A stretch of DNA of 16,390 nucleotides from Bacillota bacterium. Its GTDB lineage: Bacteria; Bacillota; Clostridia; Christensenellales; CAG-138. The position numbers were made by a program, and so were the translations under genes. Every line of letters begins with the position of its first letter. Position 1 is the first letter of the stretch. This document shows positions 1-7,302 of the stretch, in pieces. The stretch covers positions 1-16,390 of the forward strand of contig JAEYSE010000089.1 of assembly GCA_023435025.1 (NCBI GenBank), in the 5' to 3' direction. Under the pieces are notes generated by a model. That model was not told the origin of the DNA and made no database searches. It saw only the letters and a list, made by a program, of their open reading frames with translations.

Positions 1-84
1 GTATAGAAGTTGGTTCTGAATAACCTGATGCCATATCGGATGAAGATGAGCACAGTGTCTATTTTGTGGAAGAGGGGCGTCTTT

Positions 85-1302
85 CTAACAGATGCGATTT
101 ATTCCGTCCATTTCCCAAAGCGGCAGCGCCAAAAGCTCCGCCGCGAGCGGGCAGATATCCACCACGCAGCCGCCCGAAAGCTTCTCGCCTTCTTTAATGC
201 CCGGCCCTACCGCAAGATAGAAGGGGCGGTATCCCGTGCTTTTTAAGCCGTACCCGTGTTGGCCCAAATGAAATTTGCCAAAGCAGTACCCTTCTTTGGC
301 CTCTATGCCGCAAAAGAAGGAGCTTTCAAACCCTCCAGGGCGCATCTCGTCTTCTCTAAGCATCCGGGCGGCATAAGGCTCTTTGAGCAGGACGGAAATG
401 GCCGCCTCCAGCGCTTGCCGTTTTTCCGGCCGGTACAGTTTACAAAACGCTGAGCCGCCCGCGTTATGGAAAAATGCGTCAAAATCGGCAGACGAACGCG
501 CGGGCTCTCGGATAAGACCGTAGCGCTTTAGCATGTCGTTAGGGTCAACAGCGGTATGCACGGGCAGGCAGCCATGGTCGCTGAATACGAGTATCGCCCA
601 CTCGTCCGGTTGGAAGAGCGTCTCCATCGCCTGTGTCAGTCTACCCAGACGCTCGTCCAGGCGAACAAGCGCCTCTTTTGCCTCAGGGCTCTTGGGGCCG
701 AATTCGTGTTTGCTCATATCCGCGTCCAATAAGTGCAGCAGCAGAAGGTTGGGACGCTTTTTTTGCAACGTATCGATTGCACAGGCGGTGGTCAAATCGT
801 CCAAACCTGCCGAGCCGCGCCGTCTTTTATACTGGATGTTGCGGATTATGCACCCAAGCAAGTAAGGCGCGTTGCCCTTAAGCATGCGCAAAGCCCGCTG
901 CAACAGCGGCATGCGCCCTGGGATTTCAGGTATGTTGTAGCGGATGTCCGGTGAGCCTTCCGTCACCGGATACAAAATGGAACATACTGTGAGCCCGGCC
1001 TTTGCTGCCATCTGGTACAGGGTCGGGGCGCGCACCAGTTCCGCCTGCGTGTTCCAGTCAGGGTCCTCTTTGCCGGGCTGCGTTTTCAGGTTTTCGATCA
1101 ATCCGTGTTTTTCGGGGTATACGCCGGTGATGATGGAGCAGTGGATGGGGTACGTATTGGTAACGAATGTAGGGGCGACATGCTCCACCAGCGTGCCGCG
1201 CCGGGCAAGGGCGCCAAAGTGGGGCAGCGTATTCAAAAACGCCGCATCCTCGCTGTCCACAGCGTCTAAGGATATCATGGCCAGGTACTTTACATGCCGC
1301 AT
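85..1302 (-). CDS. Alkaline phosphatase superfamily phosphodiesterase (type I phosphodiesterase/nucleotide pyrophosphatase-like)
   Basis: The 405-residue protein has the ordered motifs of the nucleotide pyrophosphatase/phosphodiesterase branch of the alkaline phosphatase superfamily. Asp13 in SLDAV is a first metal ligand. NTYPIH with Thr50 is the expected nucleophile, followed by TGVYPEKHG. Further metal sites are LLDADMSKHEFGP, FSDHG and GQHGYG. The family hydrolyses phosphodiester or phosphomonoester bonds with two metal ions, usually zinc; the substrate here is unknown. There is no signal peptide or membrane segment, so it is probably cytoplasmic, unlike many relatives. I chose ATG 1302 because GAAAGGAG lies 9 bases upstream; a TTG at 1326 would put the ribosome site inside the gene. 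Length is normal for a minimal family member. It is divergent from the FMN lipoprotein and has its own sigma-70-type promoter. No terminator is visible before the window edge. Family is sure, substrate is not. Confidence 0.88.
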   Translation of the reverse strand: MRHVKYLAMISLDAVDSEDAAFLNTLPHFGALARRGTLVEHVAPTFVTNTYPIHCSIITGVYPEKHGLIENLKTQPGKEDPDWNTQAELVRAPTLYQMAAKAGLTVCSILYPVTEGSPDIRYNIPEIPGRMPLLQRALRMLKGNAPYLLGCIIRNIQYKRRRGSAGLDDLTTACAIDTLQKKRPNLLLLHLLDADMSKHEFGPKSPEAKEALVRLDERLGRLTQAMETLFQPDEWAILVFSDHGCLPVHTAVDPNDMLKRYGLIREPARSSADFDAFFHNAGGSAFCKLYRPEKRQALEAAISVLLKEPYAARMLREDEMRPGGFESSFFCGIEAKEGYCFGKFHLGQHGYGLKSTGYRPFYLAVGPGIKEGEKLSGGCVVDICPLAAELLALPLWEMDGINRIC

Positions 1303-1344
1303 ACCCACCAGCTCCTTTCGTGTCAATGTATGTGTGATTATTCT

Positions 1345-1373
1345 ATTATAGAAAATTATGGTTCGGTGCGCAA
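1345..1373 (-). promoter_or_regulatory. Sigma-70-type promoter for the phosphodiesterase
   Basis: Read on the minus strand, TTGCGC (1368-1373) is followed after 17 bases by a perfect TATAAT (1345-1350), about 43 bases before the chosen ATG. The -35 box forms half of a GCGCATTTGCGC palindrome (1368-1379), which could be an operator. Predicted from consensus only. Confidence 0.6.
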
Positions 1374-1520
1374 ATGCGCTTATAGAGATATAAGTATTAT
1401 TTTGAGCAAAAAGAAGAGAAGCAAGTTACTCATACTTAGATTTTGAGTATTAATACAAAATTACCAGATATTTACGGTAGTTTTTTGTCGAATCAGCGTC
1501 AATGTTATAACTATCACACA

Positions 1521-1549
1521 TTGACTAAAACATACCGTTATGATAAGAT
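1521..1549 (+). promoter_or_regulatory. Sigma-70-type promoter for the FMN lipoprotein
   Basis: TTGACT (1521-1526), a 17-base spacer and TAAGAT (1544-1549) lie about 105 bases upstream of the ATG. This is the best match in the intergenic region; a second TTGACA at 1565 has no matching -10 box. Confidence 0.5.
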
Positions 1550-1654
1550 ACATGTGTTAATGAATTGACATTTTTTCACTCGCAGTTGTCCGCTCTTTTC
1601 GTTTTGTGGCGCGATAAGCGTTCTACAAATACAATTATTTTCGGAGGTAAACAA

Positions 1655-3370
1655 ATGCGCAAACTGATTGCCCTGACGCTGATTGCCCTGATGCTGATCG
1701 GCACAGCGGCCTGCAGCGCCCCGGCCCAGGCCCCGGCCGAAACTGCTGCTCCCGCACAAACCAAGACGCTTACCGGCGTAGGAAAAGGCTTTGCCGGTGA
1801 AGTTACCGTCACTGTCACCATGGATGGCGACAAAATCGTGGACGTAAAAGCCGTCGGCGATAAGGAAACCAAGAACATCGGCACGAAGGCCCTCGATGAA
1901 CTCCCCGCCAAGATCGTGGAAGCCGGCTCCGTGAATGTGGACGTCATTACCGGCGCTACCGTCACCAGCCAGGCGATCATTTACGCAGTCAACAACGCAC
2001 TCGATCCCGCGACCTATCCCGCGCCGGTTGAGGAAGCACCCGTTGCGGAAGGCCCCGCGACAATCGCCGCGGCGGAAGTCTACATGGGCTTTGGCCTCAA
2101 TAACACCCCGCGCGTTGGCCCCGGCAAGGATGATACGGGCATTCCCGTATACAGCGTGAACCAGGTATTTGCCAATGTCCTCTTTGACGGCGAAGGCAAA
2201 ATTTTGAACCTCTATATCGATCAGCTCGAGTATGCCACCCCCAACTATGACGGCGAAAGCATGCCGCACTTCTCGGGTTTCCCCGGCCAGGGCGGTTACA
2301 ACAACGATGAAAACCATGATGAAAAAGTCGACGGCAAAACTGCCGATACTGAGGAAAACTTCGTTGCCGAAGTGAATTCCTGGGTCACAAAGCGTGACCG
2401 CGGCGAAGGCTATGTCATGAACACCGGCACCTGGAGCAAGCAGATGGATACCTTCCAGAAGCTGTTTGTTGGCAAGACCGTTGAAGAAGTGGAAGCATGG
2501 TTCGCCAAGTACTGCTCCGACGTTAACGGCAGGCCCTTAAAGGCTGATTCAGACAAGCCTGAAGATCAGGCCAAGTACGGCGCGCTGACCGAAGACGAGA
2601 AGGCGCAGCTTGCGGACGTCGTCTCCACCGCCACAATGAGCCTCAACGACCCCCATGGCAACATACTTGCCGCCATCAAGGACGCCTTTGATAACAGGGT
2701 ACCCCTCACAATCACCTCTGCAGCGGCGTTCGGCTTCGGCCTCAACAACACCCCGCGCATGGGCCCCGGCAAGGATGATACGGAAGTCCCCGTTTACAGC
2801 ATCAACCAGGTGTTTGCGAATACCCTCTTTGACGCGGACGGCAAAATCTTAGCCATCTACGTCGACCAGCTTGAGTATGCCACCCCCAACTACGATGGCG
2901 AGAGTATGCCGCATTTCTCCGGTTTCCCCGGCCAGGGCGGCTACAACAACGATGAAAACCACGATGCCAAGGTAGACGGCAAGACCGCCGATACCGAGGA
3001 GAACTTCATTGCGGAAGTGAATTCCTGGGCCACCAAGCGCGACCGTGGCGAAGGCTATGTCATGAACACCGGCACCTGGAGCAAGCAGATGGATACCTTC
3101 CAGCAGCTGTTTGTTGGCAAGACCGTGGAAGAGGTGGAAGCATGGTTCGCAAAGTACTGCTCCGACGTCAATGGCAGGCCCATAAAGGCTGACTCTGACA
3201 AGCCGGAAGATCAGGCCAAGTACGCCGCGCTGACAGAAGAGGAAAAGGCGCAGCTTGCGGATGTCGTTTCCACCGCTACGATGAGCCTCAACGACTCTCA
3301 CGGCAACATACTTGCCGCCATCAAAGCTTCTTTTGACAAGCGTCAGGAGATCGTGCTCTCCGTAGGCTAA
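1655..3370 (+). CDS. FMN-binding lipoprotein with two tandem 205-residue repeat domains
   Basis: The 571-residue protein starts with a lipoprotein signal peptide: basic MRK, a hydrophobic run, then TAAC with Cys20 as the lipidation site. A short Ala/Pro linker follows. Residues about 36-117 form a canonical FMN_bind domain (as in RnfG, NqrC and PplA) ending in DVITGATVTS. Thr102 is the expected covalent FMN site, attached by the flavin transferase ApbE in known relatives. Residues 144-348 and 359-563 are two gap-free copies of one unit, about 89% identical. Each contains an LFDxxGKI strand, a conserved segment from LEYATPNYDG through GGYNNDENHD, and a C-terminal DVVSTATMSLND. The last resembles a degenerate flavinylation motif. 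Likely role: membrane-anchored flavin electron carrier on the outer face of the membrane. The start is fixed by CGGAGG 7 bases upstream of the ATG; longer in-frame ORF lacks both. It is probably monocistronic, ending at the hairpin at 3391-3416. Confidence 0.9.
   Translation: MRKLIALTLIALMLIGTAACSAPAQAPAETAAPAQTKTLTGVGKGFAGEVTVTVTMDGDKIVDVKAVGDKETKNIGTKALDELPAKIVEAGSVNVDVITGATVTSQAIIYAVNNALDPATYPAPVEEAPVAEGPATIAAAEVYMGFGLNNTPRVGPGKDDTGIPVYSVNQVFANVLFDGEGKILNLYIDQLEYATPNYDGESMPHFSGFPGQGGYNNDENHDEKVDGKTADTEENFVAEVNSWVTKRDRGEGYVMNTGTWSKQMDTFQKLFVGKTVEEVEAWFAKYCSDVNGRPLKADSDKPEDQAKYGALTEDEKAQLADVVSTATMSLNDPHGNILAAIKDAFDNRVPLTITSAAAFGFGLNNTPRMGPGKDDTEVPVYSINQVFANTLFDADGKILAIYVDQLEYATPNYDGESMPHFSGFPGQGGYNNDENHDAKVDGKTADTEENFIAEVNSWATKRDRGEGYVMNTGTWSKQMDTFQQLFVGKTVEEVEAWFAKYCSDVNGRPIKADSDKPEDQAKYAALTEEEKAQLADVVSTATMSLNDSHGNILAAIKASFDKRQEIVLSVG
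2084..2698 (+). repeat. Intragenic tandem repeat, copy 1
   Basis: This 615-base unit encodes residues 144-348 of the FMN lipoprotein. It aligns without gaps to 2729-3343, with 22 amino-acid differences in 205 positions by my count. A 30-base linker separates the copies. Differences are mostly conservative and many codon changes are silent, so this is a real, selected duplication and not a sequencing artefact. Confidence 0.95.
2729..3343 (+). repeat. Intragenic tandem repeat, copy 2
   Basis: Second 615-base copy, residues 359-563 of the FMN lipoprotein, same length and frame as copy 1. The segments LEYATPNYDG and GYVMNTGTWSKQMDTFQ are identical in both copies, marking the likely functional core. 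Its DVVSTATMS motif places Thr542 in the position equivalent to Thr327 of copy 1. Confidence 0.95.
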
Positions 3371-3385
3371 ACAGGTTCACAGATG

Positions 3386-3420
3386 AAAAAACAGGCGGAG
3401 CGGTCGCTCCGCCTGTTTTT
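3386..3420 (+). terminator. Rho-independent terminator of the FMN lipoprotein gene
   Basis: ACAGGCGGAGCG (3391-3402) pairs with CGCTCCGCCTGT (3405-3416), extended by A:T pairs and followed by a T run. It lies 15-20 bases after the stop codon. This is a strong, textbook hairpin. Confidence 0.93.
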
Positions 3421-3482
3421 AGTTTATAATGATAGCGTATGATGCAAGGCATAACCAAAAACAGCAAAAAGGTATGGAATAT

Positions 3483-4187
3483 ATGAAACGATTGCAACCT
3501 GCTTTGGATTATCTTGAGCGGGAACCGCTGCTGCATATCGACATGCTTGAGGCCATCCGGCGCAAACAAGCGAATATCCTTACGGCGAGCGAAAACGGCG
3601 TACTTGTGTACCATACCTATTCGGAAGTATACATGATGAGCGCAAAAGACCCGGATACTGCACAAAGCATGATTTCAGAGATTCATGACGCAATATTGTT
3701 CGTGGCCCACCAGCCGTTTATGATCCCGCTTGCCGAACAGGCACTGGGGCTAAGCCGCTCTCTCGTTTGCGTTCAGGCGGCGTATCTTCATAAAGAGCCT
3801 GTCCCAATGGAGTATGAGGGTGTCCAAATAGAAAAGCTCGATAAAAGCCACCTAAAATTTGTTCAGGACTGGTATTCCCATGAGCTGGACGAAAGCTATC
3901 TGATGGAGCGTCTCGGCTCGGGCATTATGTACGGCGCGTATGTGCAGGGCGAGCTTGCGGGCTTTATAGGCGAGCACGCGGAAGGGTCCATCGGCATGCT
4001 GGAAATTTTGCCAAAATTCAGAAGACGCGGTATTGGCGAAAAGCTCGAGGCTTTTAAGACCAATGTGCATTTGGATGCGGGCTATGTCCCATTTGGCCAA
4101 ATCGTAGCGGGGAATATGCCCTCGCTGGAACTGCAAAAAAAGCTGGGGTACACCATATCCGAAGATACCATCGCCTGGCTTCAATAA
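3483..4187 (+). CDS. GNAT-family N-acetyltransferase
   Basis: About 234 residues. The C-terminal part is a GNAT (FR47-like) domain: GMLEILPKFRRRGIGEKLE carries the acetyl-CoA pyrophosphate-binding motif RRRGIG, and VAGNMPSLELQKKLGY is the usual C-terminal strand and helix. The first 120 residues are a poorly conserved N-terminal half, as in double-GNAT-fold proteins of this group. It should transfer an acetyl group from acetyl-CoA to an amine; the substrate is unknown. The start is uncertain: ATG 3483 has AAAGG 10 bases upstream, ATG 3474 is too close to that site, and ATG 3429 lies only 9 bases after the preceding terminator. It appears to be a single-gene unit between two terminators. Confidence 0.82.
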   Translation: MKRLQPALDYLEREPLLHIDMLEAIRRKQANILTASENGVLVYHTYSEVYMMSAKDPDTAQSMISEIHDAILFVAHQPFMIPLAEQALGLSRSLVCVQAAYLHKEPVPMEYEGVQIEKLDKSHLKFVQDWYSHELDESYLMERLGSGIMYGAYVQGELAGFIGEHAEGSIGMLEILPKFRRRGIGEKLEAFKTNVHLDAGYVPFGQIVAGNMPSLELQKKLGYTISEDTIAWLQ

Positions 4188-4213
4188 TGAGCCAATCTTG
4201 GTTTTGAAATGAT

Positions 4214-4246
4214 CCCGGCAGGGTATCCTGCCGGGCCTTTTGAATT
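4214..4246 (+). terminator. Rho-independent terminator after the GNAT gene
   Basis: CCCGGCAGG (4214-4222), loop GTAT, CCTGCCGGG (4227-4235), then CCTTTTG and a further T run. It lies between convergent genes and has a weaker U tract in the minus direction, so it mainly serves the acetyltransferase. Confidence 0.88.
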
Positions 4247-4271
4247 TTTCGCGGGAATTCTTAAAAGAAGG

Positions 4272-4700
4272 TTATTTCTTTTTATGTTCCCGCAGCGCCT
4301 TGGCGATTGCGACTGCCTGCTCCTGTGTTAAGGTTCCGTTTTTGACAAGCTCGGCAAACGGTTCATTCGATTCTCGTTTGGCATTTTGTTCCTTAAAGTA
4401 GGCCTGGCGCTCCTCTTCCGTCATTGCTTTTAGCTTGTCCCGCTCTGCTTTGTGCTCCTCGCGTCTTTGGTTGAGATACGCAAGCAGTTTGTCTCCCGTC
4501 TCGCGTGGGATAACATTGTCGGCTACAAGCCCGTCCACAAACACTTTTGCGTCAAACCGCGCGTGCCGCTGGCGTTTGCCTGAGGTTTCCGCATTGACGA
4601 ACGTGATACCCGGCACTCTCTCGCTTGAAGCGAAGGTTGGACCGCAAAGAGCGGCGGACAGGATGAAAATGGATAGGAAAGAAATGAGTTTTCTTTTCAT
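4272..4700 (-). CDS. Small secreted helical protein, DUF2680-like
   Basis: 142 residues. The first 25 form a clear Sec signal peptide: MKRK, a hydrophobic stretch and a PTFASS cleavage region. The mature part is charged and predicted helical: a segment with VIPRETGDKLLAYLNQRREE, a Lys/Glu-rich central helix, and a C-terminal LVKNGTLTQEQAVAIAKAL. The pattern of two short helical hairpins with 'G.(I/L)TxEQA' is what I associate with small exported DUF2680-type proteins of Bacillota; that match is from memory and not certain. No function is known. The start is well supported: AAAGGAGG lies 7 bases before the ATG. There is no Cys, so it is not a lipoprotein. No neighbour suggests a role. Confidence 0.82.
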   Translation of the reverse strand: MKRKLISFLSIFILSAALCGPTFASSERVPGITFVNAETSGKRQRHARFDAKVFVDGLVADNVIPRETGDKLLAYLNQRREEHKAERDKLKAMTEEERQAYFKEQNAKRESNEPFAELVKNGTLTQEQAVAIAKALREHKKK

Positions 4701-5033
4701 TTTTTATCCTCCTTTTCAATGCTATACGCACTCGCGTTAAGCACCGGATGTACATATACGCGATTACATATGCATTGTTATTTTCTCCGAATCATATGCC
4801 GGAAAAACGAATTAAAATTTTACGAAACCGGATTATATTTCATAAGAATTTTAATAGTTTCAAAATCGTTAGCTGCATGGCAGCGGCGCTCCGTCGCCCC
4901 ACCAGCGAAAAGGACATTAGAGAATGCACTTTAAATCTGCACCATCTGAGATTGGTTGCGGCTCTAGCTGCACATCGCTCCTTACAGAATACCCGTATGT
5001 CTCATTCGGCAGCATGCGCGTCAGATGACACAT
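4701..5033. other. Intergenic region, partly AT-rich, no gene recognised
   Basis: The left part, about 4790-4866, is distinctly AT-rich and contains a TATAAT on the minus strand (4832-4837) without a well-placed -35 box; it may hold the promoter of the small secreted protein gene. The right part (about 4867-5030) has coding-like composition and several short overlapping ORFs, but none has a ribosome site or a recognisable product. It may be a decayed gene. I see no tRNA or structured RNA. Confidence 0.5.
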
Positions 5034-5064
5034 AAAAAAGCCGCCTGCTCCGGCGGCTTTTCTT
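5034..5064 (-). terminator. Rho-independent terminator after the beta-rich hypothetical gene
   Basis: On the minus strand the arms GCCGCC and GGCGGC with flanking A/T pairs (5036-5061) form a hairpin ending in six T residues, 13 bases after the stop of the gene at 5077. Confidence 0.9.
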
Positions 5065-5076
5065 AACCATATGGCG

Positions 5077-5463
5077 CTAAATGCTGCAAATGGTATTGCG
5101 TGTTGAGAGATAAGGCGCGTACCCATAAAGCAAGAAGTCTACGTATGCGTTGCCCGTACCGGCGACAGCCTCCGCGTATATCTTGAGCCCTACGCCGGGA
5201 ACGTCATAGGCCAGCGAGCAAGATCCGCCCGGCAGCAATGTGAATTGGTCAAGGCATGCTAACCCTTCCTCACCGTCCATCACCATAAGCCGCAGCGTCA
5301 CGGGGACGGCGGAGGTGGAGCGGCTGGCGGAGGCCATGCGGATGGAAGGGTAAGCCGAAACGCATACGCCCCGGGGAAAACGGGCAGTCAAATCTAAAGC
5401 GGTCCCGGCGGGGATAACGATAGCGCCTGGAGCGGTTCTGAAAAGTAATCTTGTTCCTTGCAT
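5077..5463 (-). CDS. Hypothetical beta-rich protein
   Basis: 128 residues that I do not recognise. The sequence alternates hydrophobic and polar residues with many Gly, Pro, Ser and Thr, suggesting a small all-beta domain such as a jelly roll. It has no signal peptide, membrane segment or obvious catalytic motif. I chose ATG 5463 because GGGAGG lies 11 bases upstream; the earlier ATG at 5484 would overlap that site. It lies 76 bases downstream of the D-aminoacylase gene on the same strand, with no terminator between, and is followed by a strong terminator. It may therefore be the last gene of that transcript. Real gene likely; function unknown. Confidence 0.72.
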   Translation of the reverse strand: MQGTRLLFRTAPGAIVIPAGTALDLTARFPRGVCVSAYPSIRMASASRSTSAVPVTLRLMVMDGEEGLACLDQFTLLPGGSCSLAYDVPGVGLKIYAEAVAGTGNAYVDFLLYGYAPYLSTRNTICSI

Positions 5464-5539
5464 ATATACGAGATCCTCCCGCATGGATTTTGTATATACT
5501 ATGATTCTTGCAGGGAACAGGTGACAGAATATATAGGGT

Positions 5540-7156
5540 TTAGGTAAGTGATACAGCCACGTTTCCGGCCACTAAAAGCGAAGCGGGATCGGCCGTGCCG
5601 TTTGCTACCACCTGCCGGCCGTTGACAAATACATGCACAATCCCCTCCGGTTTTTGGGGGAGATCCCCATCAGCGGCGATGCGGTTGAAGTCGAACACCG
5701 TAATATCCGCAAAACACCCTTCTCGGATATACCCGCGGTCTTTTATCAGAAAGCGGTCGGCTGTGGCGCCCGTCATTTTGCGCAATGTCTGCTCTAATTT
5801 AAGCCCGCTCTTTTTTTCACGCGCCCATTGCAAAAACTTTGCGAAGCAGGAATATGCCGCGGCGTTCTGTATGCCCTTTTCCTCGATCCACGCGTCGGTC
5901 ATAAAGAGGGAGGGCTCGTGCTGCATCAACTTGAACAGTATGGGCTCGCTGTAATACCGATACATATTGAGCCGGCCCTTGCCATGGCTTAAATCTACCA
6001 GACGCAGGTACGCGTCAAGTTCCGAAACGCCCCAGGACTTTGCGATTTCCGGCACGCGCTTGCCGCAGAGGTCATCATGGCCTTCGCCCAGCCAGGCAAT
6101 TTGCATATCTGAAAATCCAAAGCCCAGCACCCGCTTGGTAACGCCGATCTCCAGCGCGAGCCGTGCGCGGATGGCGGGATTTCGTTTTTTGCTTTCCGGT
6201 AGGGAAAGGTACCAGCTGGGCAGCACGACCGTAATGACGGAGACGCCGAATGTCATGGCGTACATATCGTATTGGACGTCCACGCCGTCAGCTCGCGCGC
6301 GGTCAATGAGCGCGAGGCTTTCTTCAACCGTTTTCCAGGAGGCTTCACCCACGAATATCAGGTGGGAATACTGCAGCTTTACGCCGGTTTCCCGGGCCAG
6401 CAGCAACATTTCGTCGAGCGCCCTAAGGTTGTGCGCCCTGCCGCCGAACGGCGGGCTGTAGGAGGTGGAAGCGGCGGAGCACGCCCGCGCGTGGACGGTG
6501 AGTATCTTGTTTTGCTTGGCCGTTATTCTGGCGGCACAAAGCAATTCCTCCGGGGTAGCGTACCGGTCCGGCTCGTACATCAGCCCGTAGGAAAGGCCGA
6601 ACGCGCCTTCACCAAGGGATTCTTCGAGCTTCTCGTCATGCAGTTTCATTTCATCCGGTGTAAGGGCACGGTTTTCATATCCGCTTAATCCGATTCGTAT
6701 GGAGCCGTGCCCCTGCAAAGGAACGAGGTTCAAGGGCGCGCGCAGATCTGCTTCCTTTCGCCAGCCGGAGAACGTATGGAATTCTTCATATGGCGCGTCG
6801 CCCACCTCAAACAGGCCGCTGCCCAGAAGGTGCTGATAGGGCGTTGTCTGCTTGTAGCCAAATGGGGAAAAGCCGCAGTTGCCGGTTATTTGCGTGGTAA
6901 TGCCCTGCTCTACAAAAGGCGTAAAGTAGGGCAGGGGGTCCCGCCTCGCCGCGTACCAGTCGTTATGCGAATGCGCGTCGATAAACCCCGGCGCAACGAT
7001 AAGGCCTGTGCAGTCGATTATCGTTCCGTCAAACCCCTCTGGCGCCTTTCCGCGCAGCACGGACACGATCCTTTCGTCCTCCAGTATAACGGAGCCGAAG
7101 TACCCCGGTTGTCCACTGCCGTCCACGATCGTTCCGTTTTTCAGCAAGATCTTCAT
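5540..7156 (-). CDS. N-acyl-D-amino-acid deacylase-type amidohydrolase (D-aminoacylase family)
   Basis: 538 residues, the usual length of the D-aminoacylase/dihydroorotase-like branch of the amidohydrolase superfamily. It opens with the small beta domain (KILLKNGTIVDGSG), then PGFIDAHSHND with metal ligands His62 and His64. Cys94 in TGNCGFSP is the bridging metal ligand typical of D-aminoacylases, replacing a carbamylated lysine. His222 (VHARA), His265 (QYSHL) and Asp421 (MTDAW) match the remaining ligands and catalytic Asp. The C-terminal segment (GYIREGCFADITVFD, HVFVNGRQVV) closes the beta domain. The family hydrolyses N-acyl-D-amino acids or related amides in the cytoplasm. Start ATG 7156 has GGAGG 5 bases upstream. 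It is separated from the upstream aldolase gene by a hairpin terminator, so it likely has its own promoter. Exact substrate is unproven. Confidence 0.9.
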   Translation of the reverse strand: MKILLKNGTIVDGSGQPGYFGSVILEDERIVSVLRGKAPEGFDGTIIDCTGLIVAPGFIDAHSHNDWYAARRDPLPYFTPFVEQGITTQITGNCGFSPFGYKQTTPYQHLLGSGLFEVGDAPYEEFHTFSGWRKEADLRAPLNLVPLQGHGSIRIGLSGYENRALTPDEMKLHDEKLEESLGEGAFGLSYGLMYEPDRYATPEELLCAARITAKQNKILTVHARACSAASTSYSPPFGGRAHNLRALDEMLLLARETGVKLQYSHLIFVGEASWKTVEESLALIDRARADGVDVQYDMYAMTFGVSVITVVLPSWYLSLPESKKRNPAIRARLALEIGVTKRVLGFGFSDMQIAWLGEGHDDLCGKRVPEIAKSWGVSELDAYLRLVDLSHGKGRLNMYRYYSEPILFKLMQHEPSLFMTDAWIEEKGIQNAAAYSCFAKFLQWAREKKSGLKLEQTLRKMTGATADRFLIKDRGYIREGCFADITVFDFNRIAADGDLPQKPEGIVHVFVNGRQVVANGTADPASLLVAGNVAVSLT

Positions 7157-7217
7157 ATGTACCTCCATATGTTGGAAGTTGTCGTTAAAGTGTATGAGTC
7201 AGTGAATGGTTTTCATT

Positions 7218-7245
7218 ATTCTATCATATCCGGACGCATCACAAA
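7218..7245 (-). promoter_or_regulatory. Possible promoter of the D-aminoacylase gene
   Basis: After the upstream terminator, the minus strand carries TATGAT and an overlapping TAGAAT about 60-70 bases before the ATG. The -35 candidates (TTTTGT, 17 bases before TAGAAT) are weak. Position makes sense; sequence support is modest. Confidence 0.3.
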
Positions 7246-7246
7246 A

Positions 7247-7287
7247 CACCAAATGCGGCCATACCCGTTTGAGGGTATGGCCGCATT
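7247..7287 (-). terminator. Rho-independent terminator of the aminotransferase-aldolase operon
   Basis: A perfect 15-base-pair stem, AATGCGGCCATACCC (7252-7266) with GGGTATGGCCGCATT (7273-7287) and a 6-base loop. It lies 15 bases after the aldolase stop and is followed on the minus strand by a T-rich tail (TGGTGTTTTG). The interrupted T run makes complete termination less certain. Confidence 0.78.
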
Positions 7288-7302
7288 GCCGCGCCGATTT
7301 TG

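Larger units (their letters stand above)
1303..1654. other. Divergent intergenic region, AT-rich, no gene
   Basis: These 352 bases separate the divergent phosphodiesterase and FMN lipoprotein genes. The region is clearly richer in A+T than its flanks. It holds one predicted promoter in each direction, the GCGCA-AA-TGCGC palindrome at 1368-1379, and a weak inverted repeat TACTCA/TTGAGTA around 1427-1450. The lipoprotein leader is over 90 bases long if the predicted promoter is right. I see no riboswitch fold I can name and no credible small ORF. Confidence 0.6.

Noticed and set aside
1..84. Possible gene fragment at the left edge
   Set aside because: All three plus frames stop within 23 bases, and an ATG on the minus strand at 34 has no ribosome site. 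Too little sequence to support a call.
1538..2317. Long minus-strand ORF opposite the FMN lipoprotein gene, and a similar one at 2849-3301
   Set aside because: Both are antisense shadows of the tandem repeat unit; they resemble each other only because the sense strand is duplicated. No ribosome site or known family.
2084..3343. Tandem repeat as an assembly error or a CRISPR-like array
   Set aside because: The copies differ at about 11% of residues plus many silent sites, keep the reading frame and are 615 bases long, which fits a coding duplication only.
4917..5126. Short minus-strand ORF crossing the terminator at 5034-5064
   Set aside because: It overlaps the 3' end of another gene, runs through a terminator hairpin and has no ribosome site.
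7141..7168. Shared leader string ATATGGAGGTACAT before both the D-aminoacylase and the transketolase N-subunit genes as a common regulatory element
   Set aside because: It is mostly the ribosome binding site itself, and the similarity does not extend beyond about 14 bases.
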